From contig CALNVZ010003426.1 in the NCBI GenBank assembly GCA_940671915.1, positions 40,122,604 through 40,186,603 on the forward strand: a stretch of 64,000 nucleotides of DNA. Direction: 5' to 3'. The stretch's first letter is position 1. The number at the start of each line of letters is the position of its first letter. The translations under genes and the position numbers were made by a program. Source of the stretch: Paracentrotus lividus (Eukaryota; Echinodermata; Echinoidea; Camarodonta; Echinidae). Shown piece by piece: positions 36,307 to 49,088 of this stretch. Below the pieces are notes generated by a model. That model worked only from the letters and a program-made list of their open reading frames with translations. It did not search any database and was not told where the DNA came from.

Positions 36307-36365
36307 AGAGAGAGCGATAGAGAGTGTGAGAGAGAGAGTGTGAGAGAGAGAAGGAGCGAGAGAGG

Positions 36366-36392
<27 letters not shown>
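36307..36392. repeat. (GA)n tract
   Basis: GA array with GTGTGAGA interruptions, ending in a G-run. Confidence 0.9.
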
Positions 36393-36396
<4 letters not shown>

Positions 36397-36720
36397 GAGA
36401 GCCCGCAGGAAATAGTGATTGGACGCTTGGAGAAGAGAGGTCGTTCGTTCAATCGTAAAAACTCGTATCGACATATTCGATTGTTTGATTAGCTCCTTGT
36501 CAGCCACCATACTTCCTTCCGGTCAGTGCTGGTTGCTCAAAAACGTGCCACTAACTTCAAATCATATTTTGCAGTTGACTTGGTCGTGCGGCACCTACCC
36601 TATGTCTTTCCGCTAAATTACCCCATTCACTACATGGACTAATTTCGTTATCATGTCGTTACCGACCAAGAGTGTTTTCATCAACATCAAAATTTATTTA
36701 GCCCAGCGCATGGAGTCGGC

Positions 36721-36784
36721 AAAGGTGAAAAGAGGAAGAGGAAGAGAGAAAAAGAGAAAGATAGAAGGAGAGAGAGAGAGGGGT

Positions 36785-36836
<52 letters not shown>

Positions 36837-36892
36837 GGGGAGGGAGGGAGAGAGAGGAGAGAGAGAGAGAGAGAGGAGGGGAGGGGGGGGAA
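36721..36892. repeat. Long purine (GA)n tract
   Basis: About 170 bases almost free of pyrimidines on the plus strand, ending in a G-run. Confidence 0.9.
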
Positions 36893-37237
36893 TGAATAGA
36901 TAACCAAAAACAAAAATACATAAAGATTACAATGAATGCTACCTGTCCACGAATTTACTCAAATACTCGTACTGCCGAGTGTTCTTTGTTTGAAGTAATA
37001 TACTTGTTTTAGTCTAGTGTGTGCTTAGAACAGGGACCAGGCTCGATGATGAGATGTATTATCATCTGCCCTTTCACCCTCTGCCGATCAATATTTTTTA
37101 TGATTAAAAATTTAAATGTTTGTACCATTAGAAGAAGCATGATAAGTAGAATAAAAAATAAAGAAATATAAAGGTTGTGAATAATTTTCGGTGACAGCGG
37201 TGAAAGCGAAGGAATTAGTTGAGTGAAGTGAAGAGAT

Positions 37238-37238
<1 letters not shown>

Positions 37239-37286
<48 letters not shown>

Positions 37287-37287
37287 A
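37239..37287. repeat. (GA)n tract
   Basis: GA dinucleotides, plus strand. Confidence 0.9.
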
Positions 37288-37359
37288 TAGGGTGAGAGAC
37301 GACATCAAAGCTTTAATGAAATGACCCTCTTTTGATTTTCTTTTTTGCCATTTTCAAAG

Positions 37360-37518
37360 TTTAGAGGAGTGCGACGCCAATGCACCGTACCATATTCAAT
37401 ACTCCAAGGCAGTAAATCAATTAACGTGAACCCTTATTCTATTTGGAAAGAAACGGACGAATTATTTCAAGATTTTCTGATCGGGGAAAATGTTCAGACC
37501 GCGAAAGTTCACTTTGAT
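37360..37518 (+). CDS. Candidate internal exon, unidentified
   Basis: A 159-base frame (53 codons, phase 0 at both sides) lies between a pyrimidine-rich acceptor (CTTTTTTGCCATTTTCAAAG) and donor GAT|GTAAGC. It reads FRGVRRQCTVPYSILQGS... to ...VQTAKVHFD, with a balanced amino-acid mix unlike the simple sequence around it. No flanking exon and no recognisable domain were found. It may be chance. Confidence 0.22.
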
Positions 37519-37879
37519 GTAAGCAAAGCCCCTGCATTCCAATAAAACCCTTTAATTTCTTGTAACGAGTCGTGATATATTTTCTTTTAATGAGCATTTA
37601 GTATCGCCATTGTCTGGGGTTAAATATTTCTTGGTGAGTGCTTAGTTGGGAGAGCGGTTGTTATGACAACGTACGAATAATTTCTATGATGAAATAAAAT
37701 ATTCCAATGAGATGGTGACCTAGCACACATTTTGAATATAAAGATATATCTAATTTACTATTCTTAACGAAAGCTGTGCATTTTGAAGAATCGCAAACCC
37801 AGCAAACAAACAATAATTTGACTTATCATTATGATGATCTAATCTTTCCTTGTAATCATCTTGAAACCCCCACCACAAC

Positions 37880-38060
37880 CACCACCATCACCACCATCAT
37901 TATCATCATCTTCATCAGCATGATCATCATGATGATCATCACCGTCATCATCATTGTTGTTGTTGTTGTTGTGTTTAGATTTGACGGCGCTATCATTCAT
38001 AATATAAATATTTACGTCAAATCATGATCACAATCATCACCATCATCATCATCACTATTA
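37880..38060. repeat. CAC/ATC/GTT trinucleotide repeats
   Basis: Short ACC, ATC and TTG arrays. Confidence 0.85.
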
Positions 38061-38563
38061 TCACCTCCAGCACCAAAATAGCCACTACACCTTCACAATG
38101 AGCATCAACATGCTTCCCATTTTTCACATTATTTCCTAAACACTATGATTTATTATCTTGTTGTGTCACATGCATACGAAATAAAAAAAAATTTAAAAAA
38201 GAAAGAAAAAAAAAAGCATCGACTTTGTGTATATATCTATTTTTTATTTTTTGTTATTGCATAAAAAGGTCACTAGGTGAGCTATAACAATAAAAAAAAA
38301 AAAATGCAATTTATTGTCATTATCTATGCTACAGGACTCTTTCCTAAAATGCACGTGCATTTTATATTTCATAAGCTTTTCTAAATACCATGAATACTGT
38401 TATATTCCAATGATACCCATATCGACCACGTTCATTCATTTAGGAAGTGGATATTTAGTATATCTATTTGTCCCTTTTCATGCCTGAGAGCAGTAGATGA
38501 ACGGAGAATGTGAAAGAGGAGGATGGGTATGTTGCACGGTATTTTTTAGGTTCATGTATCTTA

Positions 38564-38825
38564 TGCTGCGGTCACAACTCGCGGTACCTTCGACGTGCAA
38601 CTCCTTACAATGGATTTCGTAGAAAATTCTTGCAGCATAAGATTCTTGCAGGTACCATGCAGGCACGTTGCATGTAAGACGTGCAGGAAGTTTTTACAAT
38701 ACCATTACTACAGAAACGCAGGAATCGCAGAAGTTGACCCAGGACCTGTGCATGCATTGTGCATGCAGCGCAGGCTACGTTGCATGCACGTGCCCCGTAG
38801 GCTACGGCGAGTTGTGACCGCCGCA
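38564..38825. mobile_element. MITE, TGCGGCGGTC family, copy 1
   Basis: 262 bases with ends TGCTGCGGTCACAACTCG and mirrored TGCGGCGGTCACAACTCG. The left flank is TTA and the right is TAA. The interior is unusually GC-rich and self-complementary (GTGCATGCA, GCATGCAC, CGTGCCCCGTAG). Copy 2 is at 62149-62399. PIF/Harbinger-like by analogy with that copy. Confidence 0.85.
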
Positions 38826-38938
38826 TAAATCACTTCGTGACGTTATAAACATTTACGGGTAAACTTCGTTCAGACAGATTTGGGATAAAAAGGAAAACTT
38901 CTGAAATACATTGTCATCTATGCTACACTAATATTCTA

Positions 38939-39076
38939 CCGAGTGAGTCAGAAAAAACTAGACACCTAGAAAAATGTCAAACTCTTTCAGAATATGTATA
39001 ATAATTTGGGTTCATGAATTGGTTTTCTTTTTATTGACATTTTTCTTGGTGTCTAGTTTTTTTCTGACTCACTCGG
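38939..39076. mobile_element. TA-flanked miniature hairpin, 138 bp
   Basis: CCGAGTGAGTCAGAAAAAAC at the left mirrors a right end TTTTCTGACTCACTCGG. The match continues through CTAGACACC, and TA lies on each side (38937-38938, 39077-39078). Nearly the whole element is one hairpin. Confidence 0.85.
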
Positions 39077-39100
39077 TATAGGGGTTTCCCTATCTACCAA

Positions 39101-39208
39101 TGGCGTCGGAAAGCTTTGAGGAGACAAAATATTGGAGGGGTAAGCGACTGTGAGTTAACAATGGCTTGCCCCTCCAATCTTTTGACTCCTCAGAGTTTTC
39201 CGACGCCA
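39101..39208. mobile_element. Miniature hairpin, 108 bp
   Basis: TGGCGTCGGAAAGCTTTGAG faces CTCAGAGTTTTCCGACGCCA, and TTGGAGGGGTAAGC faces GCTTGCCCCTCCAA. No clear target duplication was seen. Confidence 0.7.
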
Positions 39209-39237
39209 CTGCTATCTACTCCTATTTAACGTACAAC

Positions 39238-39353
<116 letters not shown>

Positions 39354-39450
39354 GGCATGTGGGATGTGGGGGCGTGTGAAAGAAGGTTATATCATACAGT
39401 ACGGCTGCTAGATGGCGTGGAACACCTTTGTAATGCAAGCATAAAAAGAA

Positions 39451-41128
39451 ATGATTTTCAATGATTCTAATCGATCCCTTGAGAGAGCTGGGAATGATCC
39501 AACCGGGACACCAATGCAGACATTATCAAAAGCGCCTGAAGACATAAACGCCAGGCAGATTTTGGTTAATATAAATTACCCTGTCTTTCCTACAGGGGCT
39601 CACACCGCTATCATCAAACCATCTTTGAAAAAGTCTACTTTAGATAGAAATGAGCTAAGCAGCTATAGACCGATCTCAAATTTAACTTTTGTTGGTAAGC
39701 TTATTGAAAAGGTTGTTTGGAATCAATTAATCCAACATATGGAATCCAACAGGTTACTCGAACCATTCCAGTCACCATACAGGCCCAAACACAGTGTTGA
39801 ATCTGCTCTTGTTAAAGTCAAGAATGATATTATGTTTGCACTTAATTCTGAAGGAGTTGTTTCAATGGTCCTTTTGGACTTATCTGCAGCATTCGATAGT
39901 ATAGACCATGATACTAAATATCACGCTTGTCCAGCAGAATTGGAGTTAGATCCTTTGTTTTGTCCTGGTTTAAGTCATATCTAAGTGGTTGGTCCTCTCA
40001 AGTTGAAATATCAGGTGAACTATCCAAACCCCAAATTTCTAACTTTGGATTACCACAAGGCTCGGTCATTGGCCCTCTAGGTTATTCAGTATATACGCTT
40101 CCGGTGGGTGACATAGCGAGACGCCATAATATTAGTTATCACCTTTACGCAGATGATACTCAGTTATATATATCTTTCTACCCGAAAACTGCAGGAGACC
40201 TTGAAAAAGCCCTTGATAAACTGCAGAGATGCATATTTGACATCAAACAGTGGATGACGATAAACAAATTAAAGCTGAACGATTCAAAAACTGAATTTTT
40301 TATAGCTACCTCCACGCACAATTTGAAGAAATTGCCTGATTTTCAGCTTAAAATTGGTGACCTCAGTATCAGTCCCTCAGAAAAAGTTAAGAACTTGGGT
40401 GCATATTTTAATAACAAATATGACTATGCATGATCATATTTCATCTGTTTGTTGTACTGTTACATATCATTTGAGGAACATAACTAGAATTCGTAGGTTT
40501 ATTGATCAGTCAACCACAAACCATGCCATACGCTCCCTTATCCTTTCTCGTCGTGATTTCTGTAATGGTCTTCTTTCTTCAGTACCAGTGGCTCAATTAA
40601 CTCGTATTCAGCGCCTCCAGAATTGGGCCGCCCGTTTTGTTTTTGAAGTCCGTCGTGACACACCTCCTGAACCCCTGTTACATAATTTACACTGGCTCCC
40701 TATTAGACAACGAATCTTTTTCAAGTTACTTCTTTTGGTATACAAATCACTTAATAATCTAGCTCCAAAATATTTGTCTGATTGTTTAGAAATTTATGTT
40801 CCAGGTAAAAGAACTAGATCTTCGAAAGACCCACTAAAGTTGACGTGCTTAACTAAACCAAAACTGACCGGAGATAGAACCTTCACTGTTGCATCCTCAA
40901 AGGAATGGAACAAACTCCCTCTCACATTAAGACAATCCCCAACAGTTGAATCGTTCAAGAAGTCCCTGAAGACTTTTTTGTTTTAAGGAACTACGTTCAT
41001 CTATATACGTGGTTCTTATTGTGTATTTCTTTTGTGTGAATATGTAAATTGAAATTGTGAGCGCTTTGGGCCATTTGGGAAAGGCGCGATATAAATATTG
41101 GGTATTATTATTATTATTATTATTATTA
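39451..41128 (+). mobile_element. CR1/L2-like LINE, 5'-truncated and frameshifted
   Basis: Reverse transcriptase pieces in order: IIKPSLKKSTLD..SYRPISNLTF (39610-39690), LLDLSAAFDSIDHD (39870-39912), LPQGSVIGPLGYSV (40055-40095) and the catalytic YADDTQLY (40147-40170). The C-terminal part is SLILSRRDFCNGLL..LHWLPIRQRI..FLF*, ending 40986. The reading frame changes near 39915-39940 and again near 40416, so it is dead. The endonuclease and any ORF1 are absent. The 3' end (GGAAAGGCGCGATATAAAT, then ATT repeats at 41101-41128) is the usual terminus of these LINEs. Confidence 0.9.
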
Positions 41129-41149
41129 CCCTATTTTATCATATATTTG

Positions 41150-44100
41150 TATATAAACCCCTATAAACAAAAAGTTCCGCAAATCGATTTTGGGCTCTGA
41201 TAACTTTTAGGTACGCTTTAGCTATTCCTGATATTCATACCATTGGAAAGATAATTTATTCCCATTTTTATTGATATCCCATTTGTCTAGCACAAGCACA
41301 AAGTATATTTACCGTTGGATGGACCTATAAACAATAAGCTAGGCTTGTAAACATATAGGCCCTGTTTGTAAAATGAAAATACCTTTAAATACTAATGAGA
41401 CAGGAAACGAAAGGACATGACAAAAATAGGAGAGGGGGAGAGAAAGAGAGTGACATACAAAGAGAGAGGGACAGGAAGAGGGAGACAGTGGAAGGGGGGG
41501 GGGGGAGTAAAGAGAGCGAGCGAGAGAGAGAGAAAGATAGAGAGTGAAAGCAAATAAATGACAGGCTGGTATATGGATACACGACGAGACACAAGAATAC
41601 ATAAACTGGTACACAAAGATACAATTAACAATGAAAATCTGATCTATGGTTGCTTCACACTTTAAAGATTAGGGAGAATTGTGACTAATGGGTTTCTCAA
41701 GAAATTGTCAGGTGTGGGCTGCCTGGCAAAGGATTTTGGTCAATTTATGACTCTTCTGGGACCAATTGAGACGATAAACGGTTTATTTGTTCAGGGTGTC
41801 TGCTTAACAAAAGTGATCATGAAGTATTTTCATATTCGCTCAGTAACAGAGATTTGATTTTTCTTTTGAAAACAAAAAGGCTTGAGGCTTGTTTTATGGA
41901 CGAATCTAAAGAATTCCAAAATTTAGGACCAGCGCAAATTAGAGTGTTAGACTTAAACTGAGTACGAACCAGAGGCAAATGGTATAGGGAGGATTGTCTC
42001 GTAGGATATGAGTGAACATCACTATTTTTTACAAATATAGCGCTCATGGCATGAGGCAAGACTCCTGAGCTAAGTTCATACATCAATGTTCCCAAATTGT
42101 ATTTATATATGTCTGCAATCTTCATGACTTTGTGTTCGAAAAAGAGTTCATTAGTGTGTGAGCGCATTTCGGCATTGAAAACAGTTCTTATTGGTCTTTT
42201 TTAAAGCAATAATATTCTATTGATTTGTAATTTGGCAGCATTGCCCCAGGCCAAAACACCATAGTTTAAATAAGGTAACACTAACGTCGAGTACAACATG
42301 CGAAGTACATTAGATGGAAAAAAGAACTTTAGTTTATACATTACTCCTACATTCCGAGAAACAGTTTTACATACTTGATTTATATGCGTCTTCCAATTAA
42401 GTTTTTCATCAATGTGGAGTCCAAGGAATTTCGTTGTTTTAACTCTTTCAATATTCACATTATTAAATGACAGTAGTCCTGGTAATCCGTAATGGAATTG
42501 CTAACAACCATATAATTAGTCTTCCGTAGGTTTAATGATAGCTTGTTTGCATGTAACTATCCATTCAGTGATATACGTTAAATCATTATTAACAATCTGT
42601 AAGAGAGAGGCTGGGTTTTTATGGGAATAAACCATGCTGGAATCATCTGCAAACTATATGAACGACATAACTTTAGAGGAGTTTTGAAAATCATTAATGT
42701 ATAAAATAAAAAGAAGTGGGCCTAGTAAGGAGCCCTGTGGGACCCCACATGTTACAAGTTTCAAGATTGATTTATAACCATTCAATGATACAAATTGATG
42801 CCTATTGGTTAGATAAATTTTGAACCACTCCAAAGCCACTCCCCGTATACCATAATACGACAATTTTTGCAATAATATGTTATGATCAATAGTGTCGAAC
42901 GCCTTCGAGTAATCAAGAAAAATACCAATTGTATGCAAACGATTATCAAGTGCATTTGCTACCTTATTAATGAAATGTAATATAGCGTGAGATGTGGTAT
43001 GTTTTTCACGAAATCCAAACTGGGAGTTTGAGAGAACCCCGCATGAACTCAAAAATTTAACAGTCCGGGTGTATATAAGTCTTTCCAGAATTTTGGAAAA
43101 TGTAGTCAATAATGATATAGGTCGGTAATTACTCATTTGCAAAGTATTACCTTTCTCAAAGATTGGAATAACTTTTGCTATCTTCATATCATGTGGGACA
43201 GAGCCACTAGCAATCGAGAAATTAAAAATATGAGCAAGAGGCTTTATAATTTCGGGGGATATTGATTTTAACAAGTCATTACTGATGTCGTCATATCCTG
43301 GGCTTTTTTTCTTTTTCAAGTTGTTAATAATATTGATAATTTCGAATTCATTAATTGGAAGAAGGAACAAGGAGTCCCCATTTGGATTTCGCAAATACTC
43401 GTGAACAGCCTATGAACATTAGGTATGGCCCGTGATAGATTTGGACCGATGTTGGTAAAATATGTATTAAATGACTCACACATTTCTTCCTGATTTTCGA
43501 TAATTTTTCCAGACATGTCAAGTTTAGATATGTTATTACTCTTCTTTTCAGTCGAGTTATTGAGTACATTTCTGATTACTCTCCAAGTTCCCCTTATATC
43601 GTTAAATGTTGACTGGAATTGCGTAAAATAATAATCTTTCTTGGCAGTACGTAGAAGTGAAGTAAGGACATTCTTATACGTAGTATATTTTACCTTCGAA
43701 GCATTTGTTTTCTTTGATACATAGTCATGAAACAATTTGTAATGATTGTGTCATGCTTCAATGCACAGAATGTCAGAATATGGACAAAAGTAAAAAGTCA
43801 AATGTTGTAAAATCAAATTGAAGTCCAAAACTTGACTTTTGGCTCTGATAACTTTTGGGTAATTTTATCATTTTTATTGAATTTTATACCATCATGACCA
43901 TTGTCAAGTTAATTCATTCTTCTTTTGAATGATAACCTAATTGTAACAATAGCATTGTTCTTGTATGCACAGAACACCTGAATGTTAGGACAAGTCAGAA
44001 GTCAAATGTTGCAAATTGAATACCTATTGTGACGGTTGTCTATTGGGAGATACTCAATTTGAGCAATAACAATGAATTTCGCAACTTTTCACGTTTTACT

Positions 44101-44680
44101 TTGCATTATATTCATGAATTATGTGCATTCAATATGATGTTACCATTGCAAACAGAGTATCAATAAAAAGAAAAATAAATGAACTTTTCAATGCTACAAA
44201 AATTGATAAGGATTAAAACCCACATTAAAATGTAGCAAGGTTCAAACTTGTATTACAGAACATTTAAACTGAACATTATATTTTACTTTGCCTTGCATTC
44301 AGGTGGTATCCAGGGGTTCTGTGAACCCAGGCATGACATCACCATGACAAATAAGGTATCATTAAAAAGAAGAAAAATGAACTTGACAATGGTATAAAAA
44401 TCAATAAAAATGATAAAATACCCAAAAAGTTATCAGGGTCTAAATTGGAGTTGCGGAATTTCAATGTGATCAATAAAAGTGCATTTTACAACATTTGACC
44501 TTTTACTTTTCTCCATATTCTGATAATCTGTGCATTGAAGCATGACACAATCATTACAAATATAATATTAATAAAAAGTGTTATTATCTTTCTAATGGTA
44601 TAGGAATAACTAAAGCTTTCCCTGAAAAGTTATCATAGCCCTAAGTCGATTTGCGGAACTTTTTGTTTGTGGTTTATATA
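41150..44680. mobile_element. Long-arm foldback element, copy B, split by a LINE
   Basis: The outer ends are inverted: TATATAAACC..AACAAAAAGTTCCGC (41149-41180) against GCGGAACTTTTTGTTTG..GGTTTATATA (44653-44680). The left arm is interrupted at 41286 and resumes at 43741. The inner arms match copy A at 20856 closely, including the AGTCAAATGTTGTAAAAT and TTGACAATGGTATA motifs. Removing the 2448-base LINE and one duplication copy leaves roughly 1.1 kb of element with arms of about 450 bases. Confidence 0.85.
41287..43734 (-). mobile_element. Jockey-superfamily LINE inserted in foldback B
   Basis: Minus-strand reverse transcriptase: LKKKKSPGYDDISNDLLK, VIPIFEKGN..NYRPISLL, IFLDYSKAFDTIDHNILL, GVPQGSLLGPLLFILYINDF, then FADDSSM near 42640-42660 immediately after an in-frame TAG. 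The C-terminal part continues as KTTKFLGLHIDEKLNW and YPTRQSSLYHLP..FVFKRKIKSLL, ending 41817. At least three reading-frame breaks are visible. It begins inside the region before the RT and lacks the endonuclease (5'-truncated). ATTTGT is duplicated at 41281-41286 and 43735-43740. The 3' region contains a GA-rich stretch (41429-41550). Confidence 0.9.
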
Positions 44681-44771
44681 GGCCTGCTTTTAGAAAAAAA
44701 TAAATAAAACGATTTAATCGATGTATTGTTTTGTTTATTTATTAAAAGCTATATGGACTTTTCGGGGTCAT

Positions 44772-46831
44772 CCCGATAGTCCGCGGGTCCGATAGTCCGC
44801 GTGTCCGATGTTCTGCGGGTCCTATAGTCCGCGGGTCCTATAGTCCGCGGGGGGGGGGGGGGGAGGGGGGAGGGGGTGATGTTCGTTACTACTGAAGGTT
44901 CCTTTATTCCAAAAAATAGAAAAAGGTTCATTAGTCCGAAAATAGAAAAGGTTCGTTATTCCGAATTTTCGTTAGGGGAAGGTGGGGCATAACGGACCCT
45001 AGGGGCAAAACGGAACTTTCTCATAGCTTGACATCAAAAGTATTTCTTTCTATAAAAATGTATTGCAGTAAATGAGGCATTGCTGCACCAATTTACCACT
45101 GAAGTTTCATCGAAAAAAATCAATACCTACAGAGGGAGGTGCCATTCAAAAATTTGTACCCCTCTGATGTAGGGTATTTCTGCTTGGGGCAAAATGGAAC
45201 CCAATGGTGTGGGGCAAAAAGAACCATAATTTGGCTGACCCTGGGGAGAATTTGGTGTGCTCGCATCCCTTCTGGAGACTTCCAAAAGTACATTTATTTT
45301 GCCAACTTGAACAAATTTTGACAAATCAGTCCCCAGGAGTTGATTATTTCTTACGGGGCAAAACGGTACCCCATAATAGGGTACCATTTTGCCCCAACAA
45401 AATATGCACGGAGTCAATTTTGCCCCACTAGTGGGGCAAAACGGACCTTTTCCGATATTTTTTCAGCTTCATTTTGCCGGAAGTATGAAAGAGATGAGAA
45501 TTATTGATCGATTGTTTATCAAACTTCAATAAGAACTCGTCAAGGAAATATCATTTTTATAGTCTTGCTCCTATCTGTGACGTCACAGAAGCCACTTGAA
45601 GTTACGTGGTCCGTTATGCCCCACCTTCCCCTACATCCAAAAATAGAAAAGATTCGTTATTTCGAAAACAGAAAAGGTTCGTTCAGTCCGAAAATAGAAA
45701 AAAGGTTCGTTTGTCCGAAAATAAAAAAGGTTTGTTATTCCGAAAATAGAAAAAGGTTTGTTAGTCCGAATTTTCGTTACATCCAAAAATAGAAAAGGTT
45801 CGTTATTTCGAAAATAGAAAAGGTTCGTTTAGTCCGAAAATAGAAAGGTTAGTTATTCCGAAAATAGAAGAAGGTTCATTATTCCGAAAATAGAAAAGGT
45901 TCGTTATTCCGAAAATGGATAAAGGTTCGTTAGTCCGAAAATAGAAAAGGTTCGTTATTCCGAAAATAGAATAAACAGAAAGACGGCACGAAAACAATTG
46001 CGGGAATAATTATTTAGTCATGGCGTGAAAACTACCCGATTTTAGTAGCGAAACTTATTCTTTTTCGGAAGAAGTCGCTGTTGATAACTAGGGAAATAAA
46101 TTCTTCATTAAATAAAGACGAAACAAAAATTATTGCGGAATAGATTATTCACATGTAGTTATGGACTGTCCAGCGGCCCGATTTTAGAAGCGAAATTCTT
46201 TATCAGTAGAAGTCGCCTTGGACAATTTTGTGAAATAAATTCTCCGAAAATCAAAATTTAACAGCGAAAGCTGATAAAGAAGGACAAACCTCCCCCTAAT
46301 AATCCCCCTTATCTGGAGGCTATTCCATTCTTACAAACACACAGTCCCCAACATTCTTAATCCATTTGCTCAGGCAGCAATAGCTCAGATAAAATCAAAA
46401 TCAAGATGCTTGATCTACGCCACTTCTTGACGCAACACATGCTTTGGATAACATACTTTTTTATGTTTGGAATAACGAACCTTATTCTATTTTCGGACTA
46501 ATGAACCTTTTCTAATTTCGGAATAATGAACCTTCTTCTATTTTCGAAATAACGAACCTTTTCTATTTTCGGAATAATGAACCTTTTTCTATTTTCGAAA
46601 TAATGAACCTTTTCTATTTTCGGAATAACGAACCTTTTTTCTATTTTCGGAATAACGAACCTCATTCTATTTTCTGACTAACGAACCTTTTTCTATTTTC
46701 GAAATAACGAACCTCATTCTATTTTTCGGAATAACGAACCTTCTGAGTAACAAACATCACCCCCCCCCCCGCGGACTATCGGACCCGCGGACTATAGGAC
46801 CCGCGGACTATCGGACCCGCGGACTATCGGG
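44772..46831. mobile_element. Element with tandem-repeat termini (ATAGTCCGCGGGTCC / GTTCGTTATTCCGAAAA)
   Basis: A perfect 30-base terminal inverted repeat (44772-44801, 46802-46831) starts CCCGATAGTCCGCGGGTCC and is itself built of GATAGTCCGCGGGTCC units, about five per side. Inside lie G/C homopolymers, then arrays of a 23-26-base unit GGTTCGTTATTCCGAAAATA(GAAAA) running rightwards at 44895-45970 and inverted at 46465-46745. The core holds a diverged direct duplication (45988-46104 and 46118-46243). Without the nested 657-base element it would be about 1.4 kb. No coding capacity; repetitive Phe/Asn/Glu frames only mirror the minisatellite. Superfamily not recognised. Confidence 0.85.
44975..45631. 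mobile_element. TA-flanked MITE nested in the repeat-ended element
   Basis: A perfect 24-base terminal inverted repeat beginning GGGGAAGGTGGGGCATAACG, flanked by TA (44973-44974, 45632-45633). Repeated GGGGCAAAACGG motifs occur inside, including a near-perfect palindrome at 45355-45396 and TTTTGCCCCACTAGTGGGGC at 45418. The uninterrupted host sequence TTTTCGTTACATCCAAAAAT exists at 45772-45791. A Tc1/mariner-type insertion is most likely. Confidence 0.9.
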
Positions 46832-49050
46832 CTGTAGCCGACTTTTCGGAGGCAGAACACAGACCGTAAAGAAAACCAAAAAGTGAAAGTTAGATATCCA
46901 AGGACAGTGATTACAAAACTGAAATTAAAGGATAGAAAAGTAAACGGTTTAGCCTTAAAATTAATTACCATCTGGGGATCACGGTCGTAATGGCGTAATT
47001 TAATTTTGCCGCCTTTGAAGTATAAATTGTTTTCTTAGCATGTGACACTCATCTCACTTACTATTATGCAATGACTCATTAAAACACATTTTGGAATCAA
47101 GTTTTACTCAAATACTAGAGACACTTATTTATTCAGATTCGTTTTGATAAACGGCAACAAACTGTACAGAACTCCACATCTGATTGGTTTTCTCACAAAA
47201 TCGAAAATAATATATGACGAAGATTTTCCAATCGAATGAAGAGAAATAATAGATCCCCCACACTACCAACAGTGAATCAATACCTAGAAAACAAAAACAA
47301 AATTCGACAAACTTCAGTTCTGATATCTTGAAGTATCATGCAACGGTACAGAATTTACAACTACACCTGCGAATTATGTTTAAATATGTTTCTAATTGTT
47401 TCTTAACCACTGGATATTAATACGTGTCCATGATATTGTTCCATTTGTATGATTGCTATTTAGCCGATGTAAAAAGAAACGAAAATCATGACTCTGGAGC
47501 GAATAAACTTGAAGATTGTATATACCCTATATACAAAGGTACATTTAATATAAATCGAAAGCCATGTTTTAAAAAAAAATATCTAAAATTCATCGATCCC
47601 TTGTAACTCTTTCACGAATCAAATAGAAACGTTCACCTATAGTGTGACGGTGTACATGGTATTCATTTGACCCAAGTAAATTTGTATTTCTATAAAAGCA
47701 AAACCAAATGTCAACAATTATTGTTAAAATTCACAGGTCAAATTCGCCACCTATACTCCAGATCGATAAAATTGCCTCCTAATTCATCAGCAAACGTGTT
47801 GAGGACAAACGATGTACGAGTAAAAGATCACACATTTTAAAGATGCATCGACAGTGAAAGATATTATTCCTAAAATAAAGAAGAAATGAATAAATACATA
47901 ACCCTCGTCAGGAAACAAAAGAACGAATGGATTTACACGCTGACAAAATGTGTAGGAAATTAATTTTTTTATATCTGCAAATGCGTTTTATTCACATCGA
48001 ATGTCAAATAATAGATTTAATATTCAATCTAACCTTCAGGAAATAATGTGAAATCTTGCTTTACAAATTTTAAGTTTTATTTAAATATGTTCATGGTTTA
48101 AAGGTATAAATGCCTCACCTTCACCATCATAATACGCTGAGATGAGTTCATTTGAGTCTCTTTAGAGTGTCTTTTATTGTAATCACGTTCCTATACTTAG
48201 ATTCCGTTTCCTCTTATTCTTCCATGTAGACACCAATCGAGCTTCTACCAGGCACGATGTATTGTTCTATCAATATTTCTATAGAATTTATTCGTATCGT
48301 AAATGGCCTTGCATCTTTCTCTGATATTGCATTGTTATATAGTATCTCAAAAGGGTAAGAGCTTTATCAATGACATTTATCGATACATAGAGGGGCAAAT
48401 GAAAAGAAACATCGGTTTGAAACCGAGAGGAGGCCGACCCAAGCCGATTTTCACCGAACCAAAATACTACTACCACGAGGAGTGTTGTAATGGTCGGCTC
48501 GGGGTTAAGCCTGGATCGATAAGCCGTGCGATTCAAATCTTAGAATAAATAGAATGCGTTCTTTTTTTAATTGCAAGAAATTTTAAATGGCTTCTTTTAT
48601 CGCATTTAAAACGGATTTTCATCTAAATTCCTTTGTTAATAACTTTAGACAGAAATAGATCATATCGTACATCATGTTTGATGGAGAAATATAAGTTTAC
48701 AAGAGAAAATGAATACGAGCCCCTTGTAAACTTGTTTTATTTTTCTTTCTTATATATCAATCCATACTATTTATTAATATTAACATGACATTGAGATGAA
48801 CACAGTAAACTTTAATTGATTATTTCCAGCACATTCTTTGTTTAATAGTTTAATTAATCCATAATTGGGGCTTGACTCTTTTGCGATTGTATTTCTTTTG
48901 AAAGCCTATGTATTCGTTTAATATTTCGATTTATACACCAAGACAGTATAACCCTGGGTCATAATAAAACAAAATAATATCCATAATATCCATTGTGATA
49001 ATAAACACTGAGTCCTTATCACAGGACAAATGTACATTAAAAATTTCATT

Positions 49051-49088
<38 letters not shown>

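Noticed and set aside
45803-45997. Repeating SIFGITNLFYF-type peptide
   Set aside because: It is translation of the GTTCGTTATTCCGAAAATAG minisatellite, not a protein repeat under evident selection.
48288-48548. Open frames on both strands in a GC-richer patch
   Set aside because: There is no domain, splice support or clear preferred strand; recorded only as an unexplained patch.
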